From: Euryarchaeota archaeon UBA126
GTDB lineage: Archaea; Thermoplasmatota; Poseidoniia; Poseidoniales; Thalassarchaeaceae
Direction: 5' to 3'
Assembly: GCA_002497025.1 (NCBI GenBank)
Contig: DAMG01000001.1
Location: 1-22,029 of the forward strand
Length of the DNA: 22,029 nucleotides
The notes under the pieces were generated by a model. It was not told the DNA's origin and made no database searches. It was given only the letters and a program-made list of their open reading frames with translations. Shown one piece after another: positions 20,302-22,029 of the stretch. Each line of letters starts with the position of its first letter. Position 1 is the first letter of the stretch. A program made the translations under genes and the position numbers.

Positions 20302-22029
20302 TCAAGCAACTGCCTCGCTGAGATCAAATGAGTCCCTCTCTGGGACATCTTGTACTTCATCGATTTCTTGCAATACCATCGAAAGTGCATGTTGAGCATT
20401 TTGTCTATGGCCATCGCCCAACTTGTGGGATGAATATCTGGCCTCTTCGAAAATTCGGTCCAATGCCACAAGTGCATCTTCACTAATTGGTAGGGCCTTT
20501 CTTATCGCCATTTCAAATTCTCTAACAGTCTCAAAGTCTCGACGAAGGAATCCATTTCGCATCAATATATTGCAGAGACTCTCGTAACAATTGAATATAG
20601 CTTCTCGGATCTCATCTCCAGCAGCCAGTAACTCAGCCGTATAACTGAAAATATCAGCCATCTCATCAAGTGCCGCTAATCGGCGTCTTCTAAGGGATAA
20701 ACCAAGTCCAATAAGAGTCCCCAAAATCAAGAGTATCCCGATAAGAGCAATAATTTGCCAGAATGTGAAGAGAGGAGCGGGGTCCTCGTAAGTCATCTCA
20801 ATACCCGAATAATCGTTGTTTAACCACAATCGATCATTTGGACTAATTAGTTGAGAATCTGTTTGGAAGAGAAGAGATAATTCTCCCCATTTATTTTGGT
20901 CATAAAATGCCGGTTGATTTTGGATTATGAAATCATAATCCATTATTCCGTTTGAATCTGTTAGCTTTACGTTTTGGAAATGTATCACCGATTGATTAAC
21001 TAGCCTGGCGACAATCGAAATACCTTGTACAGGCAAACCTGTGTCGTTTGCGGTAACGGTTACTGTACCATTTATTCGCCTCTGGTTTTCCTTGATATGA
21101 TGATTATCAGGTGTAAATGTAAATGTCACAGGAACTCGTATGTTGACTATATGCTCAATATCCAAACCGTTTAGGAATCTGTCTGCATCGGCAATTGCAG
21201 ATATTGTAAGTGATAATTCACCAGGAGGCATTGTCGAGCGAGCTGGTGAGCGGAGTTCAAAGTGACCTGTTGATTCATCCCACACTAGGATTGATGGTTC
21301 TGCTAAGCCATTCCAAAGCAAGACGACTTCCATGCCTTCAATGACGTTGCTTTCACCACCAACTTCGACTATCCTACCAACTAATTTAATCTCCTTAGAA
21401 TCATCTGAACGGATTATCAAATCCGTCTCCCAAAGAACCTCTATTTGGATATCTGCCTTAGCATATACCGTCATATTATATTCGACGGGTAGGTAAAATG
21501 TTTGACCCTCGAATGTGAATCTAATATCATGTCCACCTCTTGCAATCAGGTATCCTATCGAATATTCTAATTCGAAAACACCATCCTCACCAGTGGTTAT
21601 TCGATTGATTTCTAACCCATCAAGCGTAACAATAATTTCTCGTCCAGAAAGGCCAGGTGCTCCTGCTGTATCTGAGTCAAATAGTCTACCTGTAAAGTTC
21701 CATTGTTCGCCTCTAGTAACTGATACATCATCCACTTGCAAATTAATCGATGTATGATAAGCAATTGTCAAATTGGCGTCTACACTTCCTGGCCTGTAAT
21801 ACCCCTGTGCAGGCGCTGTTACAGTTATTGTATGGAAGCCGATGTCTAAGAAGTCTGAAATTACCCAATTGAATGACCAAGCACCATTTTCATTACTTGT
21901 GGTTATCCCAACTAGGGTGCCATCAATGAAAATTTCAAGGGAGTGATTACCCAACCCTCCATCAGGGAGATTATCTCTAACTGTCCCAGTAAGCCTCATT
22001 TCATCTCCTACAGCGTACGCACTTACAGG
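20302..22029 (-). CDS. Surface protein with Ig-like repeats and cytoplasmic DUF4129-like domain (C-terminal part)
   Basis: The frame is open to the right edge, so the gene starts outside the window; 575 residues are visible. Outside the membrane there are repeated Ig-like modules, with patterns such as GTVRDNLPDGGLGNHSLEIF, FTGRLFDSDTAGAPGLSG and INGTVTVTANDTGLPVQG, which mark 'modified, inherited or learned substrate' folds seen in archaeal surface proteins. One membrane helix (FWQIIALIGILLILGTLIGL) lies at about 20,700-20,770, followed by RRRR on the cytoplasmic side. The helical tail (AIFNCYESLCNILMRNG, RRDFETVREFEMAIRK, ALDRIFEEARYSSHKLG) fits DUF4129, a domain usually attached to transglutaminase-like membrane proteins and encoded near MoxR ATPase and DUF58 genes. 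Whether a transglutaminase domain lies upstream cannot be seen here. Confidence 0.85.
   Translation of the reverse strand, partial: PVSAYAVGDEMRLTGTVRDNLPDGGLGNHSLEIFIDGTLVGITTSNENGAWSFNWVISDFLDIGFHTITVTAPAQGYYRPGSVDANLTIAYHTSINLQVDDVSVTRGEQWNFTGRLFDSDTAGAPGLSGREIIVTLDGLEINRITTGEDGVFELEYSIGYLIARGGHDIRFTFEGQTFYLPVEYNMTVYAKADIQIEVLWETDLIIRSDDSKEIKLVGRIVEVGGESNVIEGMEVVLLWNGLAEPSILVWDESTGHFELRSPARSTMPPGELSLTISAIADADRFLNGLDIEHIVNIRVPVTFTFTPDNHHIKENQRRINGTVTVTANDTGLPVQGISIVARLVNQSVIHFQNVKLTDSNGIMDYDFIIQNQPAFYDQNKWGELSLLFQTDSQLISPNDRLWLNNDYSGIEMTYEDPAPLFTFWQIIALIGILLILGTLIGLGLSLRRRRLAALDEMADIFSYTAELLAAGDEIREAIFNCYESLCNILMRNGFLRRDFETVREFEMAIRKALPISEDALVALDRIFEEARYSSHKLGDGHRQNAQHALSMVLQEIDEVQDVPERDSFDLSEAVA

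Overview
This window looks like a stretch of a marine planktonic euryarchaeal chromosome, most probably Poseidoniales (Marine Group II) or a close relative. Seen directly: an archaeal information-processing cluster (RNA polymerase subunit E', Spt4, ribosomal proteins S24e and S27ae), an archaeal-type D-aminoacyl-tRNA deacylase, an archaeal XPD-like helicase, and three very large or unusual surface proteins with one C-terminal membrane anchor or fused membrane domain. These sit beside a glutamate dehydrogenase that closely resembles the bacterial NADP enzyme. The lineage is inferred; no 16S rRNA is present.

Layout. 1-1164 (minus): D-aminoacyl-tRNA deacylase followed by the start of a proline dehydrogenase that runs off the left edge. 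1256-2167 (plus): an unrecognised cytoplasmic, propeller-like protein. 2154-3478 (minus): the tightly packed operon rpoE1 > spt4 > rps24e > rps27ae. 3491-3700: a GC-rich, hairpin-dense intergenic block that may encode a structured RNA. 3736-10052 (plus): a 1,891-residue surface protein with FG-GAP-like repeats and a CARDB-like domain, followed by an unrecognised 207-residue protein. 10064-10975 (minus): purC. 11105-13984 (plus): a two-gene amino-acid ABC importer whose permease is fused to a secreted beta-propeller. 13993-16791 (minus): glutamate dehydrogenase and, upstream of it, an HD-domain phosphohydrolase of SAMHD1/dGTPase type. 16976-17341 (plus): a small regulator with two ribbon-helix-helix segments, preceded by regularly spaced repeats that look like its operator. 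17342-17768: a hairpin-rich stretch with only doubtful ORFs. 17769-20301 (plus): an XPD/Rad3-like helicase and a small protein ending in an Hsp20-like segment. 20302-22029 (minus): the C-terminal part of a surface protein with Ig-like repeats, one membrane span and a cytoplasmic DUF4129-like domain.

How the genes may fit together. Proline dehydrogenase, the polar amino-acid importer and glutamate dehydrogenase are all parts of amino-acid uptake and glutamate metabolism, consistent with a proteolytic, amino-acid-consuming heterotroph. The most unusual item is the propeller-permease fusion at 11105-13153. It has no substrate-binding protein gene beside it and carries an apparent two-helix insertion in the permease. 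The next best candidates are the tandem-RHH regulator with its three sites spaced 11 bp apart, and the possible structured RNA between rpoE1 and the giant surface protein.

No tRNA, rRNA, insertion sequence, CRISPR array or integrase was seen.
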